The notes under the pieces were generated by a model. That model was not told where the DNA came from. It did not search any database and saw only the letters and a program-made list of their open reading frames with translations. DNA of 64,000 bases from DATARH01 sp036268075. Lineage in GTDB: Bacteria > Pseudomonadota > Alphaproteobacteria > ATCC43930 > CGMCC-115725. The stretch is taken from contig DATAUV010000001.1 of the NCBI GenBank assembly GCA_036268075.1, positions 160,750-224,749 on the forward strand, written 5' to 3'. Numbering within the stretch: position 1 is the stretch's first letter; each line of letters opens with the position of its first letter. The translations under genes and the position numbers were made by a program. This document shows, one piece after another, positions 33,903 through 42,857 of this stretch.

Positions 33903-34880
33903 CTAAAGTTTCAACAACCGCTTTGCATTGCCGCTGAGTATCTTGGCCTTGTCGTCGACCGAGAACGGAATCCGCTCGGCCCAGGACGTGCCGGGCGGGT
34001 TCTCGACAAACGGGTAGTCGACCGAGAACAGCACGCGGTCGATCCCGATCTCCTGCACGCAATGGATCAGGGCGGGGTCGGAGAAGAAGCCGCTGGTCGT
34101 CACCCAGAAATGCTCGGTGAACACGTCGCGGAACCAGGTTGGGCCGCGGCCGTCGCGGGCAAACCCCATGTTGATCCGCCACAGATAAAGCGGGATGCCC
34201 TCGCCGAGATGGCCGAGGATGATCTTCAGCCCTGGATACTTGTCGAACACCCCGCTCAGCACGAGCCGCACCCCCTGGGTCGCGGTCTCGACGGTAAAGC
34301 CCCAGGCGGCGCGCAGCAGGGTGGGGAATTTCTCGACGTAATCCTTGTAATAGACCTCGATCACCCGCGGGTCGGGGATCGAGGGGTGCAGGTAAAGCGG
34401 CACGTCGAGCGCCGCGGCCCGCTCGAAGATCGGCCAGAATTGCGGATCGTCGAGAAAGAGGCCGTTGGTGAGGCCGTGGACCATCGCGCCCTTGAAGCCG
34501 AGCTTGGTGACCGTGCGCTCGAGCTCGTCGGCGGCGGCCTTGGGGTTGGCGGTCGGCAGCGCGCCGAACGCGGCGAAGCGGTCGGGATGGGCCTGAACCG
34601 TCTCGTGCAACCGGTCGTTGGCGGCGCGCGCCAGCGCCGGCCCGGTCTCGGCGTCGACCTGCTGCAACGACGGCGCCGCGTGCGACAGCACCTGCACGTC
34701 GATCCCGGCCTCGTCCATCTCCTTGATGCGCAGATCGGCGACGTCGTAAAGCCGCTGGTGGAGCTGGCGTATCCCGGCGGCGTCGCGCGCCGGCACCGCG
34801 TTCATCCCCTTGAACTGCGCCGCCACCTCGGAATCGAGATAATGCTCTTCGAGGGCAATCACTTGCGGCTTTGTCGGCAT
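33903..34880 (-). CDS. Amidohydrolase-2 family protein, aromatic-acid decarboxylase-like
   Basis: A 325-residue metal-dependent TIM-barrel enzyme like ACMSD and gamma-resorcylate decarboxylase. VIALEEHYLDSEV gives the N-terminal strand (with Glu-Glu-His replacing HxH), HPDRFAAFGALP and LGFKGAMVHG are family segments, YLHPSIPDP has a metal His, IILGHLGEGIPLYLWRI the next, and FSVDYPFVENP the final Asp. It probably decarboxylates a hydroxylated aromatic acid. The ATG at 34880 has GGGAGGACG upstream. It stands 50 bases downstream of the radical SAM gene start in the sense of map order but is read toward it on the same strand. Confidence 0.87.
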   Translation of the reverse strand: MPTKPQVIALEEHYLDSEVAAQFKGMNAVPARDAAGIRQLHQRLYDVADLRIKEMDEAGIDVQVLSHAAPSLQQVDAETGPALARAANDRLHETVQAHPDRFAAFGALPTANPKAAADELERTVTKLGFKGAMVHGLTNGLFLDDPQFWPIFERAAALDVPLYLHPSIPDPRVIEVYYKDYVEKFPTLLRAAWGFTVETATQGVRLVLSGVFDKYPGLKIILGHLGEGIPLYLWRINMGFARDGRGPTWFRDVFTEHFWVTTSGFFSDPALIHCVQEIGIDRVLFSVDYPFVENPPGTSWAERIPFSVDDKAKILSGNAKRLLKL

Positions 34881-34946
34881 CGCCGTCCTCCCATGCTGGT
34901 CGGGCGGATTTCTAACAGGCCGCCGAGGGCCTGTCATGGGCGGCGG

Positions 34947-36107
34947 CTACGTCCCCTCGGGCCGGTCGACCAGCGCCGCCGGCGCGCGGCCGAGACGGCG
35001 GTTCGCCTCCTCGTGGATGACCCGCGACAGCTCGGGCTGGTGGCTCAGCAGCTCGCGGAAATCGACGATGTCGAGCGACAGCAGCGTGCAGGTGCGGGCG
35101 GCGAGAACGCTGGCGTTGCGCGGGTCGCCGGTCAACAACGCCGCCTCGCCGAAAAACGTGCCCGGCCCGAGCCGCACCGGCGCCGGCTGGATCTCGATCT
35201 CGACCTCGCCGTCGACGACGAAATACATGCAGTCGCCGGATTCGCCGCGCCGCATGATGACCGCACCCGCCTGGTATTCGCGCGGCCGCAACGCCCGCGC
35301 GACCTCGGCGATCACCGGTGCGCCGAGCTCGTGGAAAAACGGCACCTTGGCGACCAGGTCCCAGGTGCGCAGAAACTCGCTCCGCCGCGTCTCGTCGGCA
35401 TAGCCGCTCGCGAGGATGCCGGCCCACAATGCGAAGACCAGGATGCCGCTCATCATCACCATCCCGGCGAGCATCCGGCCGGGCAAGGTTTGCGGCACGA
35501 CATCGCCGTAGCCGGTCGTGGTCAGCGTCACGATCGCCCACCACAGCGATTTCGGGATCGAGCCGAACCCGACCGGGTCGCTGTGGCGCTCGAACAGGTA
35601 TTCGAGGCTCGACGCGGCAAGCAGCACCATGACAAACCCCAGCAGCACCGACAGCAGCGCCGGCCGCGCGTTGGCGAACACGCGCCCCATGATGCCGAGC
35701 CCCGGCGTGTAGCGGATGTATTTGAAGATCCAGACAAAGCTGAACAGGCGCGCGTCATGCGTCCCGGCCAGATCGACGATGCCCGGCAAGGCGCCGAGCA
35801 GGTCGAAGATGCCCATGAACGACACGAGCCAGGCGAGCCGCGCCCGCGTGTCGCCGCGATGCGCGCCGCCCGGCGCCTCCGGGGCGACAATCAGGCGCAG
35901 GATGAACTCAGCCGCGAAAAACGCCGCGATCGCCAGGAACACGATGTCGAGCGCCCAATCGAAATCCTCCCGGATCGCCGGCACCGTCGTCGCGGCGGTG
36001 ACCATGATCCCGGCCGCCACGAGCGCATGGTGGACGACACGAAACGCCTCGGCGCTCGCCTGCCGCTCGCTCGCATTCAGCACCCGGTACAGGCCTTTGC
36101 GGGTCAT
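34947..36107 (-). CDS. Cyclic-nucleotide-gated potassium channel (MlotiK1-like)
   Basis: A 386-residue six-helix channel. Helices S1-S4 lie before residue 145, with few charges in S4 (FKYIRYTPGLGIMGRVF). The pore has selectivity filter TTTGYGD at 196-202. From about 252 a cyclic-nucleotide-binding domain follows, with phosphate-binding cassette GTFFGEAALLTGDPRNASV, including the Glu and Arg that contact cAMP. This is the MlotiK1 layout known from rhizobia. The ATG at 36107 gives the usual short cytosolic N-terminus. A much longer frame upstream is an artefact antisense to the dehydratase gene. It ends 67 bases before the amidohydrolase start. Confidence 0.92.
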   Translation of the reverse strand: MTRKGLYRVLNASERQASAEAFRVVHHALVAAGIMVTAATTVPAIREDFDWALDIVFLAIAAFFAAEFILRLIVAPEAPGGAHRGDTRARLAWLVSFMGIFDLLGALPGIVDLAGTHDARLFSFVWIFKYIRYTPGLGIMGRVFANARPALLSVLLGFVMVLLAASSLEYLFERHSDPVGFGSIPKSLWWAIVTLTTTGYGDVVPQTLPGRMLAGMVMMSGILVFALWAGILASGYADETRRSEFLRTWDLVAKVPFFHELGAPVIAEVARALRPREYQAGAVIMRRGESGDCMYFVVDGEVEIEIQPAPVRLGPGTFFGEAALLTGDPRNASVLAARTCTLLSLDIVDFRELLSHQPELSRVIHEEANRRLGRAPAALVDRPEGT

Positions 36108-36251
36108 CGCGGCATTGTAAGAGATTGAGCCCCCTGATCGAAATAGCGGCGCGCCGTTCGCGGAAAACGGTGCTCCGCCCGGCTGTATTTCCGCTCGCCG
36201 GCAAATCCTGCTATTAGACAGCGCTTCACGGCAACTTTCCCGCATCGCAGC

Positions 36252-38177
36252 GTGTCGTTCCTGCCCAACTCCCGACGCGCCCTGCTGACCTTCGCGCATG
36301 ATGTCGCGATGGCGGCGATCGCGTTTGCGATCGCGCTTTACCTGCGCATCGGCGACGAATTTTTCGGTTACGAGCCGCACCTGACGCTGAGCTACGGCGT
36401 CGGCTTTACCGCGATCGCGGCGGTCGTGTTCCTGACCACCGGGCTTTACCGCGGCATCTGGCGCTACGCCTCGCTGCCGGATTTGTTCAACATCGTCCGC
36501 GCGGTGACGCTGACCGTGCTGATTTTCCTGCCGGTGATGTTCGTCTTCACCCGGCTGGAGCGGCTGCCGCGCTCGACGCTGCCGATCGACTGGCTGGTGC
36601 TGATCGCGCTGTTGGGGGGCCCCCGCCTCGGCTATCGCCTGTTCAAGGATCGCGGGCTCGACCACATCATCGAGCACGGTCGGACGCGCGCCGTGCCGGT
36701 CCTCTTGATCAGCGCGCGCGAGGGCGCCGACACGTTCATCCGCGAGACAATGCGCGACCCCGATGTCGTCTATCGCGTCGTCGGGGTCGTCGCCGACACC
36801 GAATCGCGGGTCGGGCGTGAGATTTACGGCGTGCCGGTGCTCGGCACGATCGACACGCTCGAAGCGGTCGTCGAACGGCTCGACCGGCGGGGCCAGCGGC
36901 CCCAGCGGCTCGTCGTCACCGGGCAGGGAATCGAGGCCGGCGAGATCAATCGCCTGCTCGACCGCGCCAGCGCGCTGGCGATCCCGCTCGCGCGTCTGCC
37001 GCGCCCGACCGAGCTGCGCCAGGACCTCGGCACCGGTAGAGGATCGATCGAGCCGATCGCGCTCGAAGACCTGCTGGGGCGCCCGCAGGCAGTGCTCGAC
37101 CGCACCGCGATGGCCCGCCTCGTCGAGGGGCGGCGGATTCTCGTCACCGGCGCGGGCGGCACGATCGGGTCGGAGCTGTCGCGCCAGATCGCGGCGCTGC
37201 GCCCGGCCGGGCTCACCCTCTTCGACAACGGCGAGTTCGGCCTTTACGCGATCGACGGCGAACTGCGGGAACTTTGGCCCGATCTCGCGATCCGCCCGCT
37301 GCTCGGCGATGTGCGCGAGCGCGCCCGAATCGAAGCCGTGATCGCCGCGGAGGCGCCGCAGATCGTCTTCCACGCCGCCGCGCTGAAGCACGTTCCGATG
37401 GTCGAGGCGAACCCGCTCGAAGGGCTCCTCACCAACGTCGTCGGCACCCGCAACGTCGCCGAGGCCGCGCGCACCAATTCCGTGCCGCTGGTGGTGATGA
37501 TCTCGACCGACAAGGCGGTGAACCCTACGAGCGTCATGGGCGCGGCCAAGCGGCTCGCCGAAAGCTTTTGCCAGGCGCTCGACCTCGACGAGGCGCGGCG
37601 GCACGGCAACGGGACGCGCTTTGTCACGGTGCGGTTCGGCAACGTGCTCGGCTCGACCGGGTCGGTGGTGCCGCTCTTCACCCGCCAGCTCTCCGCCGGC
37701 GGCCCGCTGACCGTGACCGATCCCGAGGTCAGCCGCTTTTTCATGACCGTGCGCGAGGCGGTCGAGCTGGTGCTCGAAGCCTCGGCAGCGGAAATGGCCG
37801 AGGCGCGCGGCAAGATCGTCGTGCTCGACATGGGCGAGCCGGTCAGGATCGTGGACCTCGCGCGCCAGATGATCCGCCTCGCCGGGCTGCGTCCCGACCA
37901 CGACATCCAGATCACCTTCACCGGATTGCGCCCCGGCGAAAAGCTGCATGAGGAACTCTTTCACAACGCCGAGGCGCCGGTGCCGACACAAAACCCCTCG
38001 CTCCGCCTCGCCGCCCCGCGCACCGCCGACTATGCCGTCATCGCCCGTTCGATCGACGAGTTGGAACGGGAGATCCGGGCGGGCGACACGCACCGCGCCC
38101 TCGCGCTGTTGCAGCGGCTGGTGCCCGAATACCGCCGCGACGAAGCCGCGGCGACACCGGCTAGAGCGGCTCGCTGA
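36252..38177 (+). CDS. Membrane-bound nucleotide-sugar 4,6-dehydratase (CapD/WbpM family)
   Basis: A 641-residue polysaccharide biosynthesis protein from a GTG start. Four transmembrane helices occupy about residues 10-125. A first Rossmann-like domain (VPVLLISAREGADTF…RVVGVVAD) follows, then the catalytic SDR domain beginning ILVTGAGGTIGSELSRQI. STDKAVNPTSVMGAAKR holds the active site, with Met in place of Tyr as in WbpM (Ser-Met-Lys type). FVTVRFGNVLGSTGSVVPLF and GLRPGEKLHEELF complete the family. It makes UDP-4-keto-6-deoxy-GlcNAc-type precursors for O-antigen or capsule. No other polysaccharide genes are adjacent. Confidence 0.92.
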   Translation: MSFLPNSRRALLTFAHDVAMAAIAFAIALYLRIGDEFFGYEPHLTLSYGVGFTAIAAVVFLTTGLYRGIWRYASLPDLFNIVRAVTLTVLIFLPVMFVFTRLERLPRSTLPIDWLVLIALLGGPRLGYRLFKDRGLDHIIEHGRTRAVPVLLISAREGADTFIRETMRDPDVVYRVVGVVADTESRVGREIYGVPVLGTIDTLEAVVERLDRRGQRPQRLVVTGQGIEAGEINRLLDRASALAIPLARLPRPTELRQDLGTGRGSIEPIALEDLLGRPQAVLDRTAMARLVEGRRILVTGAGGTIGSELSRQIAALRPAGLTLFDNGEFGLYAIDGELRELWPDLAIRPLLGDVRERARIEAVIAAEAPQIVFHAAALKHVPMVEANPLEGLLTNVVGTRNVAEAARTNSVPLVVMISTDKAVNPTSVMGAAKRLAESFCQALDLDEARRHGNGTRFVTVRFGNVLGSTGSVVPLFTRQLSAGGPLTVTDPEVSRFFMTVREAVELVLEASAAEMAEARGKIVVLDMGEPVRIVDLARQMIRLAGLRPDHDIQITFTGLRPGEKLHEELFHNAEAPVPTQNPSLRLAAPRTADYAVIARSIDELEREIRAGDTHRALALLQRLVPEYRRDEAAATPARAAR

Positions 38178-38179
38178 TG

Positions 38180-38242
38180 CTGGACCGCGGGCGTCCCGCC
38201 CGCTCTTTTCTGGCGGGTGCGGGCGGGACGCCCGCGGTCCAG
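38180..38242. repeat. REP-like hairpin with perfect 24-bp arms
   Basis: CTGGACCGCGGGCGTCCCGCCCGC at 38180-38203 (arm) and its exact complement at 38219-38242 enclose 15 bases. It begins three bases after the dehydratase stop. The core is the same as in 15033-15131 and at the window's right end. It could trim or end the upstream transcript. The next gene starts 14 bases later. Confidence 0.9.
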
Positions 38243-38256
38243 TGGGACGCACTTTC

Positions 38257-39768
38257 GTGAGCGATCCCCCGGCTGTCACCGGCGCGCATCAGCCTGTCCG
38301 CACGATCTTCGGCGCATTGATGCTGGTCATGCTGCTAGCCTCGCTCGACCAGACGATCGTCTCGACCGCGCTGCCGACGATCGTCGGCGAGTTTGGCGAA
38401 TTGGCCCATCTGTCGTGGATCGTCACCGCCTATCTGCTGGCGACGACGGTGGTGACGCCGCTGTACGGCAAGCTGGGCGACCTTTTCGGCCGCAAGATCG
38501 TGCTGCAATCGGCGATCCTCATTTTCCTCCTCGGCTCGGCGCTGTGCGGGCTCAGCCAGTCGATGGGGCAGCTTATCGCCTTCCGCGCGGTGCAAGGGCT
38601 CGGCGGCGGCGGCCTCATCGTCACGACCAGCGCCGCGATCGGCGACATCATCCCGCCGCGCGATCGCGCCCGATACCAAGGGCTGTTCGGCGCCGTGTGG
38701 GGTCTGTCGACGATTCTCGGACCGCTGATCGGCGGTTTTTTTGTCGAGCACGTAAGCTGGCGCTGGATCTTCTACATCAACCTGCCGCTCGGCTTCCTCG
38801 TCGTCGCCGTGATCGGCTGGGCCTTCACGGCGCCGGCGCCGAGCCGGCGGCCGCGCATCGACGTCGCCGGCGCCGCGCTTCTCGCCGTCGCGCTGACCGC
38901 GCTCATTCTGCTGGCGAGCCTCGGCGGCCATGCGCTGGCGTGGCAATCGCCCGCCGCGCTCGGCCTCGCCGCCGCCTTTCTCGCCGGCCTCGCCGGGTTT
39001 GTCGCGGTCGAACGCACCACCGCTGAGCCGATCCTGCCGCTGGGCTTGTTCCGCAACCGCGTCTTTTCGATCGCCTGCGCGGTCGGGTTCATCGTCGGTT
39101 TGTCGATGTTCGGCTCGATCACCTTCATGCCGCTCTACCTGCAAATCGTGAAGGGCATCAGCCCGACCCAGGCCGGGATGGCGCTGGCGCCGATGATGGC
39201 GGGAATGCTGGTGTCCTCGATCGCGACCGGGCGGATCATCCAGCGGATCGGCCGCTACCGCCCGTTCCCGATCATCGGAACGGCGCTGATGACGATCGGC
39301 CTGGCGCTGCTGGCGACGCTCAAGCTCGGCACCGCGGTTCCCGTTGCCTGCGGGTTCGTGATGCTGCTCGGGTTCGGGATGGGCCTCGTCATGCAGGTGC
39401 TGGTCCTGGCGGTACAGAACGCGGTCGAGCATCGCCATCTCGGCGTCGGGACCTCGGGCGCGACATTGTTCCGCACGATCGGCGGCACGGTCGGCGTGTC
39501 GGTCTTCGGCGCGATCTTCACCGCCACGCTGACGAGCGGCCTCGCCGGCCTGCTGCCCGCCGGCTCGCCGATTCCCACGGCCACCGCCCCGGCGGCGATC
39601 CAGGCCTTGCCGGCCGCGGAGCGCACGATCTATTTGCAAGCCTTTACCGCGGCATTGCACCCGGTCTTCCTCTACGCCGCCGCGATCGCCGCTATCGGGT
39701 TCATCCTCACCTGGTTCCTCAAAAGCCTGCCGCTGCGCGGCGGCGCACCGGTCAAACCAAAGCGCTAG
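38257..39768 (+). CDS. DHA2-family (EmrB/QacA) MFS drug exporter
   Basis: A 503-residue fourteen-helix exporter. Helix 1 has MLLASLDQTIVSTALPTI (motif D1), loop 2-3 has GKLGDLFGRK (motif A), helix 4 has RAVQGLGGGG (motif B) and helix 5 has GLSTILGPLIGG (motif C). The C-terminal half contains QNAVEHRHLGVGTSGATLFRTIGG. It exports hydrophobic toxic compounds with proton antiport. The start is a GTG at 38257; another GTG at 38242 lies inside the hairpin. Its stop overlaps the ligase stop on the other strand by four bases. Confidence 0.92.
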   Translation: MSDPPAVTGAHQPVRTIFGALMLVMLLASLDQTIVSTALPTIVGEFGELAHLSWIVTAYLLATTVVTPLYGKLGDLFGRKIVLQSAILIFLLGSALCGLSQSMGQLIAFRAVQGLGGGGLIVTTSAAIGDIIPPRDRARYQGLFGAVWGLSTILGPLIGGFFVEHVSWRWIFYINLPLGFLVVAVIGWAFTAPAPSRRPRIDVAGAALLAVALTALILLASLGGHALAWQSPAALGLAAAFLAGLAGFVAVERTTAEPILPLGLFRNRVFSIACAVGFIVGLSMFGSITFMPLYLQIVKGISPTQAGMALAPMMAGMLVSSIATGRIIQRIGRYRPFPIIGTALMTIGLALLATLKLGTAVPVACGFVMLLGFGMGLVMQVLVLAVQNAVEHRHLGVGTSGATLFRTIGGTVGVSVFGAIFTATLTSGLAGLLPAGSPIPTATAPAAIQALPAAERTIYLQAFTAALHPVFLYAAAIAAIGFILTWFLKSLPLRGGAPVKPKR

Positions 39769-41465
39769 GCCATCATCCGCTCCAGCGTCTCCACCGTGTC
39801 GGCCTCGCGGAACGGCTTGTCCCAGCGGATGCGGTGGACGCGGGGGAAGCGCATCGCGACCCCGGATTTGTGGCGGGTCGAGCGATGGACGCTGTCGAAC
39901 GCGATCTCCAGCACCAAGGCCGGCGTCACCTCGCGCACCGGGCCGTAGCGGTTGACCGTGTTGTCGCGCACCCATTTGTCGAGCCGGCGCAACTCCTCGT
40001 CGGTAAAGCCGGAATAGGCCTTGCCGACCGGCACCAGCGCGTCGCCACGCCAGGCGCCGAAGGTATAGTCGGAATAGAACGACGAGCGCTTGCCGTGCCC
40101 GCGCTGCGCGTACATCAGCACGGTGTCGAGCGTCAGCGCCCCGCGCTTCCACTTGAACCACGGCCCCTTCGGCCGGCCCGACACGTAAGCCGAGTCGCGC
40201 CGTTTCAGCATCAGCCCCTCGATGCCGTTGGCGCGGGCGTTCTCGCGCAATTCCCTGAGCGCGCCCCAGGACGAAAACGGCACCAGCGGCGACAGGTCGA
40301 GGCGGTCGCGCGGCGCGTTGCCGTACCACGCCTCCAGCCGATAGCGCCGCTCGGACAGCGGCAACGCCCGCAAATCGTCGCCGCGCAGCCGCAGCACATC
40401 GTAGAGCCGCACCGCCGCCGGGAAATCGGTCAGCATCTTCGGGGTCGGGGTCTTTCGGTTGAGGCGTTGCTGAAGGTCGTTGAACGGCGCGACCTCGCCG
40501 TCGCGGACCACCAAAAGCTCGCCGTCGAGCGTCGCCTCGTCCGGCATCGCCGCGAGGACATCGGGAAAGGCCGGGCCGATATCGTCGCCCGACCGCGAAT
40601 AAAGCCGCCGCTCGCCACCGCGCGAGACGAGCTGCACACGGATGCCGTCCCATTTCCACTCGGCGAAATACGCCGCCGGATCGAGCGCTTCGAGGTTATC
40701 TTCCTCAAGCGGCTGGGACAGCATCAGAGGCGTGAAATTCGGCAGCTCGCCAATCTCCGGCCGCGCCTGCTTGCCGTCGAGCCAGGCGAAAAGCGCCAGA
40801 TAGGGCGGGGCGAGCCCGTGCCACACCTCCTCGATCGCCCCGATCTCGACCGCCGCCCATTGCGCGAGCGCGGTCTTGGCGAGCCGCGCCGACACCCCGA
40901 TCCTGAGCGCCCCCGTCACCAGCTTCAGGAGGGCCCAGCGCCCGGTCGCGTCGAGCCGGTCGAGCCAACCCGCGAGATGCGCGCCCACTTCGGCGCGGGT
41001 GGCGAGTTGGAGGGTGGAGACGATTTCGGAGAGGCTGAGCGTGCCTGCGTCGCTACGCTCCGCGCCCTCACCCGTCTCGCTACGCGAGCCACCCTCTCCC
41101 GCGATGCGGGCGAGGGAATTCTCGACTACTTCCCTCGCCCGCATTGCGGGAGAGGGTGCCCGAAGGGCGGGTGAGGGTAGCGAGCGAAGCGAGCCCGGCG
41201 GCCAGATCAGCGCCACGGTCTCGGCCAAATCCCCGACAAAATCGTAGGACCAGCCGAACAGCTCGGGATCGACCCGCGACATCGCCAGCGCCCGCACCTG
41301 GCTGGGCTTGGCCTCGGCAAAGACCAATTCTCCGGTCAGCGCCGCCAGCGCCCAGCCTCGCTCGGGATCGGGCACGGTCGCGAAGTATTCCTCCATCAGC
41401 CGCAATTTGCCGTTGCGCGACGGGGTGAACAGCAGGGCATCGATCAGGGCGGCGAAGCGGTTCAT
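39765..41465 (-). CDS. ATP-dependent DNA ligase with in-frame palindromic insertion
   Basis: A 566-residue ligase joining nicked DNA. Residues 1-230 form the N-terminal DNA-binding domain; adenylation uses Lys271 in EWKWDGIR (motif I), with DGELLV (motif III), GIEGLMLKRRDSAY (motif IV) and PWFKWKR (motif V), followed by an OB domain. It belongs to the branch that travels with a ligase-associated exonuclease, and that gene lies at 42839-43840. Residues about 91-141 are an unusual insertion rich in Arg/Ala/Glu encoded by a palindromic repeat. Normal relatives run from ALIWP straight to LSEIV. The ATG at 41465 is the family start. Confidence 0.9.
   Translation of the reverse strand: MNRFAALIDALLFTPSRNGKLRLMEEYFATVPDPERGWALAALTGELVFAEAKPSQVRALAMSRVDPELFGWSYDFVGDLAETVALIWPPGSLRSLPSPALRAPSPAMRAREVVENSLARIAGEGGSRSETGEGAERSDAGTLSLSEIVSTLQLATRAEVGAHLAGWLDRLDATGRWALLKLVTGALRIGVSARLAKTALAQWAAVEIGAIEEVWHGLAPPYLALFAWLDGKQARPEIGELPNFTPLMLSQPLEEDNLEALDPAAYFAEWKWDGIRVQLVSRGGERRLYSRSGDDIGPAFPDVLAAMPDEATLDGELLVVRDGEVAPFNDLQQRLNRKTPTPKMLTDFPAAVRLYDVLRLRGDDLRALPLSERRYRLEAWYGNAPRDRLDLSPLVPFSSWGALRELRENARANGIEGLMLKRRDSAYVSGRPKGPWFKWKRGALTLDTVLMYAQRGHGKRSSFYSDYTFGAWRGDALVPVGKAYSGFTDEELRRLDKWVRDNTVNRYGPVREVTPALVLEIAFDSVHRSTRHKSGVAMRFPRVHRIRWDKPFREADTVETLERMMA
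41065..41177. repeat. Palindromic repeat element inserted in the ligase coding sequence
   Basis: The left arm CCCTCACCCG…CACCCTCTCCCGCGATGCGGGCGAGGGA and the right arm TCCCTCGCCCGCATTGCGGGAGAGGGTG…CGGGTGAGGG form a long inverted repeat around a loop at about 41118-41130. Flanks CGCTACGCTCC and GCGAGCGAAGC extend it a little further on both sides. Elements with this CCCTCACCCG/CCCTCTCCCGC make are normally intergenic in proteobacteria. Here the element is open in the ligase frame and keeps the reading frame. Confidence 0.85.
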
Positions 41466-41516
41466 TTGGTTCGAAGGTAATTGAGCGGTCGCGATCCATC
41501 CATGAGTATGGGCGGC

Positions 41517-42857
41517 ATGAGCGAAAACGCACCCGCCGCCCGCCCATCCCAGACCCGGCTCAAGCTGCCGTTCTTTTACGGCTGGCTCCTCGTCGGCGTC
41601 GCCTTTGTGACGATGGCGGTCGGCGTCAACGCCCGCACCGCGTTCTCCCTGCTGTTTCCGCCGATCCTCAATGAGTTCGGCTGGGATCGGGGCGTCACCG
41701 CCGGGGCGTTTTCGTTCGGGTTCCTGCTGTCGGCGCTGGTCGCGCCGACGATCGGGCGGCTGATGGACCGGCGCGGGCCGCTGATCGTGGTGGAGATCGG
41801 CGTCGTCACGATGGGGGTCGGCCTGTTGCTCGCGACCTGGATCCAGACGCCGTGGCAGCTCTATCTGACGCTCGGCGCGCTGGTCGGCGGCGGGGTCAAC
41901 TGCATGGCCTATACGGCGCAGTCGATCTACCTGCTGAACTGGTTCGTGCATTGGCGAGGCCTCGCGATCAGCATCGCGTTCTCCGGCGTCGGGCTCGGCT
42001 CGATCACGATCCTGCCGTGGCTGCAATCGCGCATCGTGACCGACGGCTGGCGCAGCGGGTGCTGGATGCTCGGCATCCTGGTGCTGGCGCTGCTCGGCCC
42101 GATCAACCTCTTGCTCAAGCACCGGCCCGAGGATATCGGCCTCGAACCCGACGGCCACCGCACCACCACCGCCGCTCCCCGCCCCAGCAACGTCATCGAC
42201 CCCGCCTGGGCCGCGATCGACTGGACGCTCCGCCGGGCGCTCGGCACCGCGCGGTTCTGGTGGATCGCCATCGCCTATTTCGGCGCGCTGTTCTCGTGGT
42301 ACGCGGTGCAGGTGCACCAGACCAAATACCTGACCGAGATCGGCTTTTCGGCGACCGACGCGGCGTGGGCGCTGGGGCTCGTCAGCCTCGTCGCGATCCC
42401 GGGACAGATCGCGCTCGGCCACCTGTCGGACCGGATCGGCCGCGAATGGGTGTGGACGATCGGGAATGGCGGGTTTGTCATCTGCTGTTTCGCGCTGATC
42501 CTGCTCGCGGCGCACCCGAACGCCGCGCTGCTCTGGGTCATGGTGGTCGCGCAGGGGACGCTCGGCTACGCGCTGACTTCGGTGATGGGGCCGATCCCGA
42601 ACGAGATTTTCGCCGGCAAGCATTACGGTTCGATCTTTGGCACGGTGATGCTGTCGGCGATCCTCGGCGGCGCGGCGGGGCCATGGGCGGCCGGCGTGCT
42701 GCACGATCTGACCGGAAGCTACGGCGCGGCGTTCTGGATCTCGATCGGCTGCAACACCGTGTCGGCCGCCGCGATCTGGCGCGCCTCGCCCGGCAAGGTC
42801 AGGGCCGTCGCCGGGCGGATGCACCTCGTCCCCGCCGCTCACTCCTCGTCGTCGTAG
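41517..42857 (+). CDS. MFS transporter (oxalate/formate antiporter-like)
   Basis: A 446-residue twelve-helix MFS protein. It opens LPFFYGWLLVGVAFVTMAVG, with loop 2-3 GRLMDRRGPLIVVEIG and a Gly-rich helix 4 (SIAFSGVGLGSITILPWLQ), as in the monocarboxylate/oxalate-formate type. The second half has IALGHLSDRIGREWVW. It probably moves a carboxylate. ATG at 41517 is used; ATGs at 41502 and 41508 are possible. It is divergent from the ligase, 51 bases away, and its end overlaps the exonuclease gene by 19 bases, so it sits between the two partners of a repair pair. Confidence 0.88.
   Translation: MSENAPAARPSQTRLKLPFFYGWLLVGVAFVTMAVGVNARTAFSLLFPPILNEFGWDRGVTAGAFSFGFLLSALVAPTIGRLMDRRGPLIVVEIGVVTMGVGLLLATWIQTPWQLYLTLGALVGGGVNCMAYTAQSIYLLNWFVHWRGLAISIAFSGVGLGSITILPWLQSRIVTDGWRSGCWMLGILVLALLGPINLLLKHRPEDIGLEPDGHRTTTAAPRPSNVIDPAWAAIDWTLRRALGTARFWWIAIAYFGALFSWYAVQVHQTKYLTEIGFSATDAAWALGLVSLVAIPGQIALGHLSDRIGREWVWTIGNGGFVICCFALILLAAHPNAALLWVMVVAQGTLGYALTSVMGPIPNEIFAGKHYGSIFGTVMLSAILGGAAGPWAAGVLHDLTGSYGAAFWISIGCNTVSAAAIWRASPGKVRAVAGRMHLVPAAHSSSS

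Noticed and set aside
36108..38279. Long open frame on the minus strand continuing upstream of the K+ channel
   Set aside because: It runs antisense to the clear CapD/WbpM-type gene and has the Arg/Asp/Gly-rich make of GC-rich shadow frames. The channel N-terminus lies at 36107.
38335..40659. A 774-codon minus-strand frame
   Set aside because: It lies antisense to the DHA2 exporter and out of frame with the ligase; no protein family.
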